Shown: positions 1 to 5,526, counted from the first letter of the stretch. The stretch: 14,202 bases of DNA from Spirochaetia bacterium (GCA_009929055.1 SABI01000035.1:1-14202); one strand, 5' to 3'. A program made the numbers and translations. The notes: generated by a model not told the origin, from the sequence alone.

Positions 1-89
1 AACCATCTTTTGCCAATAGGTAAAATTAGCCACCCATAAGAGCGTGTTGGACAATGAATATAATCTGTTGGTAGATTAAACTTTCTCAT
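1..89 (-). CDS. Partial unknown protein, running off the left edge
   Basis: The reading frame starts at the ATG at 89 and stays open to base 1, giving 29 complete codons that begin MRKFNLPTDYIHCPTRSYGW. The start overlaps the stop of an 18-codon reading frame as ATGA, so it is probably translated by coupling to that frame; I see no strong ribosome binding site of its own. It is the most downstream visible member of the minus-strand chain starting at the promoter near 1024-1056. I do not recognise the family, and too little of it is present to assign a role. The single Cys and the aromatic residues are not diagnostic. Confidence 0.55.
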   Translation of the reverse strand, partial: MRKFNLPTDYIHCPTRSYGWLILPIGKRW

Positions 90-142
90 GTGGTAGCCTG
101 AAAGTCTCTTCTATACTGCTGTGTTATTTTCTTAATCTTCAT
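86..142 (-). CDS. 18-codon small ORF with strong ribosome binding site
   Basis: This frame encodes MKIKKITQQYRRDFQATT. It has the textbook site GGAGGTAA just upstream (about 149-156), embedded in the last codons of the preceding gene, and begins two bases after that gene's stop. Its own TGA overlaps the ATG of the next gene (ATGA). The peptide is very basic. It may be a real microprotein, or a leader whose translation delivers ribosomes to the next gene. Length alone cannot decide between these. Confidence 0.45.
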   Translation of the reverse strand: MKIKKITQQYRRDFQATT

Positions 143-143
143 A

Positions 144-533
144 TTAGTTACCTCCATATAATCCATTACTCAATAGCTCCTTAGCTTGGAGCAACCTCTC
201 TTTATCCATGTTCTTGATGCCTAATGTTAGTTCCTTAAGAGCCTCTTCCATAACATCTACAATGCTCTGAAGTTCTTGTTTCAGAGTTCTTTGCTTGATT
301 TCTTTGAAAACTTCTTGGGTCTTCTCTACATAAGTTTTCATATCCTTTGTCTTTAGTCTGCCTGGCCTCCATTCAGCATAGAGCTCATTAACTATAGGCA
401 TAGGCTTTACATTTTGCCTTAGTGCCTGTAATGCTGAGTGTGATGAGTTATAAACCTTCTTCTCAACTAAATAGTTTGCAAACTCACTCAGTTTACCTTC
501 ATGGCTTCTGAGCTCATTATATATCTTACGCAT
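144..533 (-). CDS. Hypothetical helical phage protein, 129 aa
   Basis: I do not recognise this protein. It is rich in Lys, Glu and Leu. The C-terminal half (about residues 60-125) reads as a long charged amphipathic helix, with stretches such as VEKTQEVFKEIKQRTLKQE, so a coiled coil or helical bundle is likely. No catalytic motif, membrane segment or signal peptide is visible. The start ATG at 533 overlaps the stop of the upstream gene by 8 bases, with AAGAGG about 10 bases upstream, so it belongs to the tightly packed minus-strand operon served by the promoter at 1024-1056. It is likely an early or middle accessory phage protein, by inference from position only. Confidence 0.7.
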   Translation of the reverse strand: MRKIYNELRSHEGKLSEFANYLVEKKVYNSSHSALQALRQNVKPMPIVNELYAEWRPGRLKTKDMKTYVEKTQEVFKEIKQRTLKQELQSIVDVMEEALKELTLGIKNMDKERLLQAKELLSNGLYGGN

Positions 534-744
534 GAACTACAAACCTCTTCTGGGTGTTTAGTTGTTCCTTTAAAACCTCATGAGCAACCTTTAACTGATG
601 TAAGTCCATTAGCACGTTGCAGTGTCTCTGGTGGAGTTTCCTCATCTCTCCAACTGTAATGCTAAATACTTCTGAGTCTCTGAGCCCTGACTTAATAATA
701 TCTTGAACTGTCCAGAGTTCAGTTCCCTCAACTGTTACTTTCAT
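526..744 (-). CDS. Hypothetical small phage protein, 72 aa
   Basis: I chose the ATG at 744 (MKVTVEGTELWTVQDIIKSG) over the GTG at 750. GGAAGG at 751-756 sits 6 bases before the ATG but would directly abut the GTG. The first 25 residues look like a short strand followed by a helix; residues 35-70 are a Leu/His/Lys-rich helix, suggesting a small helical DNA- or protein-binding domain. No family is recognised. The 5' end overlaps the upstream 61-aa gene and the 3' end overlaps the 129-aa gene, which is typical of translationally coupled phage genes. Confidence 0.65.
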   Translation of the reverse strand: MKVTVEGTELWTVQDIIKSGLRDSEVFSITVGEMRKLHQRHCNVLMDLHQLKVAHEVLKEQLNTQKRFVVHA

Positions 745-913
745 TGTCACCTTCCTTAATAAATTTAATAGTTAACTCTGTTGTGCCTAGCTGATGCATC
801 TTATTAGTTATAAAGTTCTCAAGGTTTGTAATCCAAGAGGTACTTTTACTTTCTGGGTGATAATCCTTTGACTCAATGAAGTCTCCATAGTCATCTATAA
901 TTATCTCAAGCAT
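728..913 (-). CDS. Hypothetical small acidic phage protein, 61 aa
   Basis: The start ATG at 913 has AAAGGA at 920-925, 6 bases upstream. The protein begins MLEIIIDDYGDFIESKDYH and is acidic and soluble, with no membrane segment or recognisable motif. It overlaps the following 72-aa gene by 17 bases, and its own start lies inside the last codons of the upstream 33-aa gene. It is part of the minus-strand operon downstream of the promoter at 1024-1056. Function unknown. Confidence 0.65.
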   Translation of the reverse strand: MLEIIIDDYGDFIESKDYHPESKSTSWITNLENFITNKMHQLGTTELTIKFIKEGDNESNS

Positions 914-1002
914 AGGAATTTCCTTTCTATATCAATGGCCAATCTAGTGGTATATACAAACCACAACCTTCTAATTGTGAGGCTAAGTTTTAGTAAAAAC
1001 AT
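901..1002 (-). CDS. 33-aa small hydrophobic/basic protein
   Basis: The sequence begins MFLLKLSLTIRRLWFVYTTR and ends with TAA at 901-903. AAGGAG at 1008-1013 is 5 bases before the ATG, and the frame begins about 22 bases after the -10 box at 1024-1029. It is therefore the first gene of the transcript. It overlaps the next gene by 13 bases. The first half is hydrophobic and aromatic with interspersed Arg and Lys, and could associate with the membrane. It might instead be a leader peptide. The start signals are as good as those of the larger neighbours. Confidence 0.5.
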   Translation of the reverse strand: MFLLKLSLTIRRLWFVYTTRLAIDIERKFLCLR

Positions 1003-1023
1003 TACATCTCCTTTTATGTTATA

Positions 1024-1056
1024 ATTATAGCATAATAATACTTAAAAGAACCTTAA
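1024..1056 (-). promoter_or_regulatory. Paired-TTAAG promoter P1
   Basis: Read on the minus strand: TTAAG (1056-1052), 6 bases, TTAAG (1045-1041), 11 bases ending in TGC, then TATAAT (1029-1024), which is an extended -10. The two boxes are 11 bp apart, one helical turn on the same DNA face, and sit where a -35 element would lie; no TTGACA is present. Transcription would start near 1017, just ahead of the 33-aa gene. The same geometry recurs at five other places in the window. Confidence 0.8.
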
Positions 1057-1082
1057 GGTATTTGTACAAGAACTTTAAGGTT
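1049..1082. repeat. Concentric dyad overlapping the distal box of P1
   Basis: AACCTTAA (1049-1056) and TTAAGGTT (1075-1082) are perfect inverted repeats around the palindrome TTGTACAA (1062-1069); both share the exact centre 1065.5. On the minus strand it lies just after the stop of the 45-aa gene and could fold as a weak AT-rich hairpin followed by CTTTT. A terminator for the helicase operon is possible, but the nested symmetry fits a protein-binding operator equally well. Confidence 0.4.
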
Positions 1083-1085
1083 AAA

Positions 1086-1223
1086 TTAAGCTTGTGATTT
1101 GGCTAGGACTAGCACCATAATCATTAATCCTGCTATTACTAGAGGAACTAATACCTCAAAAGCCCTCTCAATAAGTGTAGGGGCAAAGAAGACTATAAAT
1201 ATAAATATAACTAAGTATATCAT
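1086..1223 (-). CDS. 45-aa small membrane protein with two predicted helices
   Basis: The ATG at 1223-1221 overlaps the TGA of the upstream helicase gene (ATGA), and AAAGGA at 1232-1237 lies inside that gene's last codons. The protein begins MIYLVIFIFIVFFAPTLIER. Residues 2-14 are strongly hydrophobic, a short polar turn follows with Glu19-Arg20 and Glu23, and residues 24-40 form a second hydrophobic stretch; the tail AKSQA is polar. Two short helices could insert in the inner membrane. Two-helix phage proteins of this size include holin-like and superinfection-exclusion-like proteins, but nothing beyond topology supports either. Its coupling to the primase/helicase gene would be an odd place for a lysis gene; a membrane anchor for replication is another possibility. 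Confidence 0.6.
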   Translation of the reverse strand: MIYLVIFIFIVFFAPTLIERAFEVLVPLVIAGLMIMVLVLAKSQA

Positions 1224-3535
1224 GCTACTATATCCTTTATTTGTGCTAGGAATGAACTATCAAGTACAATCCTTTTATCTCTTTTACTAGGCATACCTGC
1301 CACCTCTTTTGATAGTGAAGCATCTCTTAGTGTGAGTGTTTCCTTAATCTTGTTAATATAGTAGGATAACTGTTTAATTGTAAAGTCACTCTCAAATGTT
1401 CTTATGAAACTAACCAAAGTACTAAATGTTAGTCCCACCTCATCCCTTCCTGTTAGTTCAAGTCTATATATTAGTGAGTGAGCTCTTACAAATGCTATCA
1501 GGTCCTCTGCTCTTCTATATGCTAGTAAGAGGAGTACCTGCATTAGTGCATCATCCTCATACTCCTCAAGCTGAATTGACTGTGTATATGCTGACTCAAA
1601 TAATATCTCATTAAACTGTGCTTGTGTTAGTACCTCAACTCTGTCTAGTAAGTACCTTGCAAACTCAGGTGCTTCTCTTAATAGTGCATCCATTGGGTTA
1701 CCTTTGTGCCAACTACAGTCCTTTAACTTGTGTTGTGGGTGTAAGCTAAATATCCTTCTATTGTCTAGTGAGCTATGTACACTGTTAAGGTTGTCTGTCT
1801 TAAGTATAATACCATTAGTTACAATGTTATAACTCTCCTGATACATCCTTCTAATTGATATTACATCTGTACCAGTAAATGCCTTGTCCATCCCATCCAC
1901 CTTAGCAAAGTCTGCTCTGTTTCCTTGCTTGCTGAACTCCTCATGAACTATTAGTGTCTTTGTAAATAGTATTCCATTCTTATCTGCTAAGTATTCCTTT
2001 AGTGAAGGACTAACCATCTCATCCATTCCACCAACTAAGTAGGTTAAGTATTTTATAAATGTACTCTTACCCGTTCCACCTGCTCCCAGGAAGTACAACA
2101 CTACTGCTGTCTTCCAGTTAGTTGTTAGGAATGTTTTTAGGAAGCGTAATAGATAATCAAACTCCTCTTTGTTAGGTGCTAGGTTGTTTAAAAAACTAAG
2201 TGTATATGCTGGAACCTCACCTTGTGCCTCAAGTGTGTAGTACCCATTCATCCAGCCTAAAAACTCACTACTTCTGTACTCATTGTATACTGTATGCTCA
2301 TGGTTTAATCCACCTGGCTTTGTCCTGTCTTTTATTATGTCAAGTTCTTTATGCTTTGCTTTAATAACACTTGTCTGCTTGAATATAAGTTTCTTCTCCT
2401 CCATCTTTCTTTCCTCACCTCTACCTTTTGCAAAGTGTGGGTCTATGAATGTTTCTTGTGCCAACCACTTCCTACAGTCAACTCCCCAATTCCTTAGAGG
2501 AACTCTAAGTACTGGTGGCACATTTAGTAAGTCATTGCTATGAGGTAACTCCACAATCCAATACTCACCTTCTCTAACAACCTTAAATATAAATGCTTGT
2601 CTTCCATACTTTGTTATTATGCTAGTAGTTCTATTCTCAGCACCTTCCTCGTATGCATCTTGTTCTTTCTCATTCTTTAGTGAGTTATAAATGCTCTGTA
2701 TACTAACAGGCTTACTCCAAAGATGACATCCTATAAGTACTAGTGTCTCCCTTGTAAGCTCAGGAGGCGTGTCCTTCGCTTGTAGTAATGCCAATCGTAT
2801 GTCTCTTAGGTAGTTGTTACCTTCTCCATCTGGTATTTTATCTGGGTGTACAACCCCCTCATAATCTGCCAACTCACTATATCGTTTAGGGGTAACTAAT
2901 TTGAGGAAGGTTTTAAACTTAGGCTCCAAGTTATCAGGCCTTGCCATCATACGCTGAAACTCATCAGTGTCTAGTAGGTTATAGAACAACCTCTCACTCA
3001 CTACTGTTGCAGGTGTTGCCTTTGTATTCTTCTCAGGACTAATTAATGACATTAGTAGGGTTAGTATCTCATCTGAAGGCTCAACTATATTAGGGGCTAA
3101 GTAGGATAATGTTTTTGTCTTGTTTGCAGGACTAACTCCATATACACCTGAGGCTCCATTAAATAACTCCAACTTTCTATCTGCTCCCAGAACTAACTTC
3201 CCATGTGGCAAGGTGGGTGAGTATTTAAAGTAGAAGTGTGCTCGTCCAGGCTTATCTGAGTCAACCTTACAAAGATGAGTACCTTGTGATAGTGTGTCTA
3301 TAACTGCCGTCCAGTGAGGTGCATCACTGTCTAGTATAAATATGTCAAGCTGGTTTAGTGACTCATCTGCCTGCCCAACCCCACACCTTATATAGCGTAT
3401 AGGGGCTGATGTGTTATTGTTGGGCCTTTGGGTTAAGTAATTTACATGAAATACTGGGAGTGTTTTTGTACCATCTTCTTTCCTCTCTATACTGCCCTCA
3501 AGCCCAGTAAATGGAAATATGTTATAGTCTATCAT
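1220..3535 (-). CDS. Primase-polymerase / SF3 (D5-type) helicase
   Basis: This 771-aa protein is the replication initiator/helicase. The N-terminal region has the three signatures of an archaeo-eukaryotic primase-polymerase fold: an acidic pair in FILDSD (Asp69, Asp71), a GRAHFYF segment (His100) and KLELF (Glu123). The C-terminal half is a D5-like superfamily 3 helicase, with Walker A GAGGTGKST (484-492), Walker B LIVHEEF (528-534), the B' stretch KAFTGTDVISIRRMY (551-565), sensor-like IILKTDN (576-582) and DNRRIF (591-596) with candidate arginine fingers. In the family such proteins unwind the origin as a hexamer and prime DNA synthesis. The middle (about 180-400) and last 120 residues have no motif I recognise. 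The ATG at 3535 is preceded by GGAAG and overlaps the 213-aa gene by 14 bases, so the two are co-translated. Helicase assignment is firm; primase assignment rests on motif spacing. Confidence 0.9.
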   Translation of the reverse strand: MIDYNIFPFTGLEGSIERKEDGTKTLPVFHVNYLTQRPNNNTSAPIRYIRCGVGQADESLNQLDIFILDSDAPHWTAVIDTLSQGTHLCKVDSDKPGRAHFYFKYSPTLPHGKLVLGADRKLELFNGASGVYGVSPANKTKTLSYLAPNIVEPSDEILTLLMSLISPEKNTKATPATVVSERLFYNLLDTDEFQRMMARPDNLEPKFKTFLKLVTPKRYSELADYEGVVHPDKIPDGEGNNYLRDIRLALLQAKDTPPELTRETLVLIGCHLWSKPVSIQSIYNSLKNEKEQDAYEEGAENRTTSIITKYGRQAFIFKVVREGEYWIVELPHSNDLLNVPPVLRVPLRNWGVDCRKWLAQETFIDPHFAKGRGEERKMEEKKLIFKQTSVIKAKHKELDIIKDRTKPGGLNHEHTVYNEYRSSEFLGWMNGYYTLEAQGEVPAYTLSFLNNLAPNKEEFDYLLRFLKTFLTTNWKTAVVLYFLGAGGTGKSTFIKYLTYLVGGMDEMVSPSLKEYLADKNGILFTKTLIVHEEFSKQGNRADFAKVDGMDKAFTGTDVISIRRMYQESYNIVTNGIILKTDNLNSVHSSLDNRRIFSLHPQHKLKDCSWHKGNPMDALLREAPEFARYLLDRVEVLTQAQFNEILFESAYTQSIQLEEYEDDALMQVLLLLAYRRAEDLIAFVRAHSLIYRLELTGRDEVGLTFSTLVSFIRTFESDFTIKQLSYYINKIKETLTLRDASLSKEVAGMPSKRDKRIVLDSSFLAQIKDIVA

Positions 3536-4163
3536 TATTACTTCCTAGTAGTGAGGTTAGTATATCAGCCTTACTTGCTAATACTTTTATGACTGAAGGC
3601 ACATCCTCAAGCCCAAGTGATGAGGTCTGGTCCATGTAGAGCGTGTTGGGCCTTTTAACCAATCTGTCTATGTATAGGTTTATTTGCTCGTTGAGCTGGG
3701 TTAGTTGATTCTGAGTAGTTAGGTTAAGTGGGCCTTGCCTTTTAAGTCGTGAGGTTAGGTCTGTTATGCTTTCATTAACTAATTCCTGCAACTGTGAGGA
3801 TGTGTCCTCCCTAGTGATGAGTCTTTGTATATCCTTAAGCTTTTGTGGCAGGTTTATTAGGAGGAGGTTGTCTATTGCTTGAATAGTGTCCCTTATTTTA
3901 TAATCACTTTGTAGGTTTGGTTTACTAAGTGTTGCAATGTCTTTCTTAAGGTGGGAATTTTCTTCCTGCAATGTTTTGTTGTAGGTGTACAATTTAAGAA
4001 CTATAGGTAGGAGTGTGTTAAGTATTTTCGCCTCAGAGTGTTGAGTGCAAAGGTTGGCTTTGATTAGGTTTATTGGCCTACAAGGTTTGTTTTGATTGTT
4101 TAATGTGTTAGTAAGTGTTTGATGTTTGATTGCTAAGTCAATAAAGTCAGGCTGGGTTGGCAT
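3522..4163 (-). CDS. Coiled-coil protein coupled to the helicase, 213 aa
   Basis: I do not recognise a family. The protein is rich in Leu, Asn, Gln and Thr, with heptad-like helical stretches around residues 50-80 (LKLYTYNKTLQEENSHLKKD) and 120-170. It has no catalytic motif, membrane segment or zinc site; Cys28 and Cys39 are too far apart to suggest a zinc knuckle. It is the first gene after promoter P2, lies next to the AT-rich repeat region and overlaps the helicase gene. An accessory role in replication (origin recognition or helicase loading) is an inference from this position. The start ATG has AAGGA nearby, between two copies of ACCATATAA. Confidence 0.75.
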   Translation of the reverse strand: MPTQPDFIDLAIKHQTLTNTLNNQNKPCRPINLIKANLCTQHSEAKILNTLLPIVLKLYTYNKTLQEENSHLKKDIATLSKPNLQSDYKIRDTIQAIDNLLLINLPQKLKDIQRLITREDTSSQLQELVNESITDLTSRLKRQGPLNLTTQNQLTQLNEQINLYIDRLVKRPNTLYMDQTSSLGLEDVPSVIKVLASKADILTSLLGSNNDRL

Positions 4164-4183
4164 TTATATGGTCCTTATATGGT
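4164..4183 (-). promoter_or_regulatory. Tandem 9-base repeat flanking the ribosome binding site of the 213-aa gene
   Basis: On the minus strand ACCATATAA occurs at 4183-4175 and again at 4172-4164, directly before the ATG at 4163. The copies are 11 bases apart, with the GG of the AAGGA ribosome binding site between them. This could be an operator or translational-control site, or a by-product of the AT-rich repeat content nearby. Confidence 0.35.
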
Positions 4184-4201
4184 ATATGTGATTGATTATG
4201 T

Positions 4202-4234
4202 ATTATAGTATATTATTTCTTAAGGTTAGCTTAA
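4202..4234 (-). promoter_or_regulatory. Paired-TTAAG promoter P2 (213-aa protein and helicase operon)
   Basis: On the minus strand: TTAAG (4234-4230), 6 bases, TTAAG (4223-4219), 11 bases, TATAAT (4207-4202). The base pair before the -10 reads TAC rather than TGn, so this copy lacks the extended -10. The expected transcript start near 4195 gives a leader of about 30 bases before the 213-aa gene. Confidence 0.8.
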
Positions 4235-4261
4235 AAATTATAATGTTTTTTTAATAATAAT

Positions 4262-4376
4262 ATATATGAATATATGATTATTTGATGGGGTTGTTTAGAA
4301 TGCCTAAATTTGGGGGTTTAAAGGAAAGCTTAAAGGAAGCTTATATATATGAATATATGCAATATATGAATATATG
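4262..4376. repeat. Three copies of a 15-mer, iteron-like
   Basis: ATATATGAATATATG occurs exactly at 4262-4276, 4345-4359 and 4362-4376. The last two are 17 bp apart; the first is 83 bp away from the second. The unit is itself partly palindromic. An initiator binding site or an easily melted element are both possible. Confidence 0.6.
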
Positions 4377-4516
4377 CATATTGTTACTATATTTTTTAGC
4401 TATAGGGGTCATGAACAAATACAAAACACATATATACATATATGGTCATATATCCATTTAGTCATTCACAACTTAGCTTAAAACAACCTTTAGTCATTTC
4501 CTTAAACAAACCTTAA

Positions 4517-4708
4517 TTAGCTTTCAAAATCAACTACCTCACAAGGCCTTGCTACTAGTTTAAACATATTATCAGACAGGTGGAAATATTCCTCAAGGTC
4601 TCTTGCCATTACATCCTTTACAAATTCCACACGCCATAATTTTGCATCTATAAACCTAGTTAATTCCACCTTGTCTTGTTTGACTATTAAACTTGTACCT
4701 TGTAACAT
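4517..4708 (-). CDS. Small protein, 63 aa, under a palindromic promoter
   Basis: It begins MLQGTSLIVKQDKVELTRFI. The start has AAAGGA about 6 bases upstream, and the leader is about 30 bases. The composition is mixed, with two likely helices (FIDAKLWRVEFVKDVMARDLEEY and the segment after it) and a short N-terminal strand, so a small DNA-binding fold is imaginable. I cannot name a family or point to a clear helix-turn-helix. It is the only gene here whose -10 is centred in a long perfect inverted repeat, which makes autoregulation or control by a dedicated repressor plausible. It is monocistronic, followed by the gene-free AT-rich region. Confidence 0.65.
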   Translation of the reverse strand: MLQGTSLIVKQDKVELTRFIDAKLWRVEFVKDVMARDLEEYFHLSDNMFKLVARPCEVVDFES

Positions 4709-4728
4709 TTTAGTTCCTTTCTGGGATG

Positions 4729-4773
4729 ATGTTATAACATTATAATTATAGCATAATTATAATGTTATAACAT
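4729..4773. promoter_or_regulatory. 45-bp perfect palindrome carrying the promoter of the 63-aa gene
   Basis: Two perfectly complementary 21-base arms (4729-4749 and 4753-4773) surround the centre AGC. Each arm contains the self-complementary 12-mer ATGTTATAACAT (4729-4740 and 4762-4773; 33 bp between copies, about three helical turns). The asymmetric centre creates TGCTATAAT on the minus strand only (-10 at 4750-4745), so the promoter points at the 63-aa gene. No TTAAG boxes lie at the positions seen in the other promoters. Two dimeric repressor sites bracketing the -10 is the simplest reading. Confidence 0.7.
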
Positions 4774-4776
4774 TTT

Positions 4777-4807
4777 AAAAGGCCCACCTATAAAATAGGC
4801 AGGCCTT
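4777..4807 (-). terminator. Hairpin terminator after the 195-aa gene
   Basis: On the minus strand, 12-base arms (4807-4796 and 4790-4779, including AAGGCC and GGCCTT) pair with two G-U wobbles around the loop TTTTA and are followed by a short TTTT overlapping the stem end. It lies 25 bases beyond the stop of the 195-aa gene and just before the palindromic promoter, so it isolates the two units. The T-tract is short. Confidence 0.6.
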
Positions 4808-4831
4808 GCATAGTCCTTCCTAAGGGAATAA

Positions 4832-5419
4832 CTAGGCCAATGATGCTTTTACCTCATCAAGTGAGTCAAATGAACCTTCTAGCCATTTTTCATCCACCAG
4901 GATTGGTTGGTTACGGTGTGCTTTTGCTGCTTCAAGAGCATGGTCATATTCCTCAAACTTAGCAAGTTTGTCTTCCACATTAGTCAATGTACGGGCTTCC
5001 TCAAGGATTGATTTTGCATTGTTTTCCATTGTTTTGCTTTCGGCATACAATTTGTTCTTTGCACCATCTGCTTCCTTGATAATTGAACCATTTTTGTAAA
5101 AACGCTCTGCAAGGTACCATCTGTTGGTGATAGTACACATACGGGCAATAACCTCACCAGCCTCATCCTTAAGGATTGTTAAAGCTTTTGGTTCACTTGA
5201 ACTCTCAGTTGTTGCAGGTAACATTAATTTAAGGATTTTATCCCAACCTGGCATTGTATTAACACCTTGCTCAACCAATTCCTTTGCCAAGGATTCCATT
5301 GTTTTCTTAACACCCAAAAAGGTGGGTACCTTTTCAACTTTTACCTCAACAACTGGTGCTTCTGTACCTTCAACTACATCCTCAAGGGGTGCTACTTCTT
5401 CTGTTCTTCTGATTGCCAT
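4832..5419 (-). CDS. Unknown soluble protein, 195 aa, with signs of high expression
   Basis: I do not recognise a family. The first 30 residues are acidic and low-complexity (VAPLEDVVEGTEAPVVEVK). A globular part follows, with the notable segment ARMCTITNRWYLAERFYKNG (about 91-110), then a long charged helix (about 115-160, KTMENNAKSILEEARTL). No membrane or signal segment is seen. It is a single-gene unit with its own paired-box promoter, a 5' hairpin, a strong AAGGAG site and a terminator. It also uses CGT for Arg, while the terminase and adaptor genes favour AGG and AGA. This fits an abundant protein made early, such as a DNA-binding or host-modifying protein; that role is inference. Confidence 0.7.
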   Translation of the reverse strand: MAIRRTEEVAPLEDVVEGTEAPVVEVKVEKVPTFLGVKKTMESLAKELVEQGVNTMPGWDKILKLMLPATTESSSEPKALTILKDEAGEVIARMCTITNRWYLAERFYKNGSIIKEADGAKNKLYAESKTMENNAKSILEEARTLTNVEDKLAKFEEYDHALEAAKAHRNQPILVDEKWLEGSFDSLDEVKASLA

Positions 5420-5433
5420 TGGTGGCTCCTTGG

Positions 5434-5458
5434 TTTGATTTGGGTTTTACCCATCAAA
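5434..5458 (-). promoter_or_regulatory. 5' leader hairpin of the 195-aa gene
   Basis: In the transcript, TTTGAT (5458-5453) and GGGT (5452-5449) pair with ACCC (5445-5442) and ATCAAA (5439-5434), with an AAA loop and a two-A bulge. The hairpin ends just before the AAGGAG site at 5426-5431. It lacks a T-tract, so it is not a terminator. Stabilising the message or controlling translation are likely uses. Confidence 0.5.
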
Positions 5459-5493
5459 AAGCACATTTGCCAATATGCCTTTTAATTGATAAA

Positions 5494-5526
5494 ATTATAA
5501 CATTGTATTGCTTAATTCCAGCTTAA
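5494..5526 (-). promoter_or_regulatory. Paired-TTAAG promoter P3, embedded in the end of the 67-aa gene
   Basis: On the minus strand: TTAAG (5526-5522), 6 bases, TTAAG (5515-5511), 11 bases ending TGT, then TATAAT (5499-5494). The stop codon of the 67-aa gene (5497-5495) lies inside the -10, and its last ten codons encode the boxes. Transcription would start near 5487 and give the 195-aa gene a leader of about 68 bases. Confidence 0.8.

Larger units (their letters stand above)
4164..4516. other. AT-rich, repeat-filled region without genes; candidate replication origin
   Basis: This 353-base gap holds three exact copies of the 15-mer ATATATGAATATATG (4262-4276, 4345-4359, 4362-4376) and diverged relatives near 4428-4455. 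It also holds paired TTAAG-type boxes at 4477-4492 and 4501-4516, a weaker pair at 4329-4344, and promoter P2 at its left end. No reading frame with a credible ribosome binding site is present; a 32-codon minus-strand frame near 4345-4440 lacks one. Iteron-like repeats plus very AT-rich DNA beside the initiator/helicase operon are the usual marks of a phage origin. This is inference from layout. Confidence 0.45.

Noticed and set aside
1099..1290. A 63-codon plus-strand frame across the end of the helicase gene.
   Set aside because: It has no ribosome binding site and lies antisense to the 45-aa gene and the helicase end, which have good signals.
39..3649. The 12-mer AGAGCGTGTTGG occurs at 39-50 and 3638-3649, in different reading frames.
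   Set aside because: Repeats of this length are expected by chance in 14 kb, and the flanks do not match.
4138..4163. A sliding-clamp binding motif (QPDFIDL) at the N terminus of the 213-aa protein.
   Set aside because: It deviates from the usual QLxLF-type pattern and sits at the extreme N terminus; support is too weak.
4262..4376. A CRISPR-like array from the repeated 15-mer.
   Set aside because: The copies are too short, AT-only and unevenly spaced (83 and 17 bp), with no cas genes.
4345..4440. A 32-codon minus-strand frame inside the AT-rich region.
   Set aside because: There is no ribosome binding site before its ATG and the peptide merely reads through the ATATATG repeats.
5124..5485. 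Two long plus-strand frames opposite the 195-aa gene.
   Set aside because: They are antisense shadows, without start signals, of a gene with promoter, ribosome binding site and terminator.
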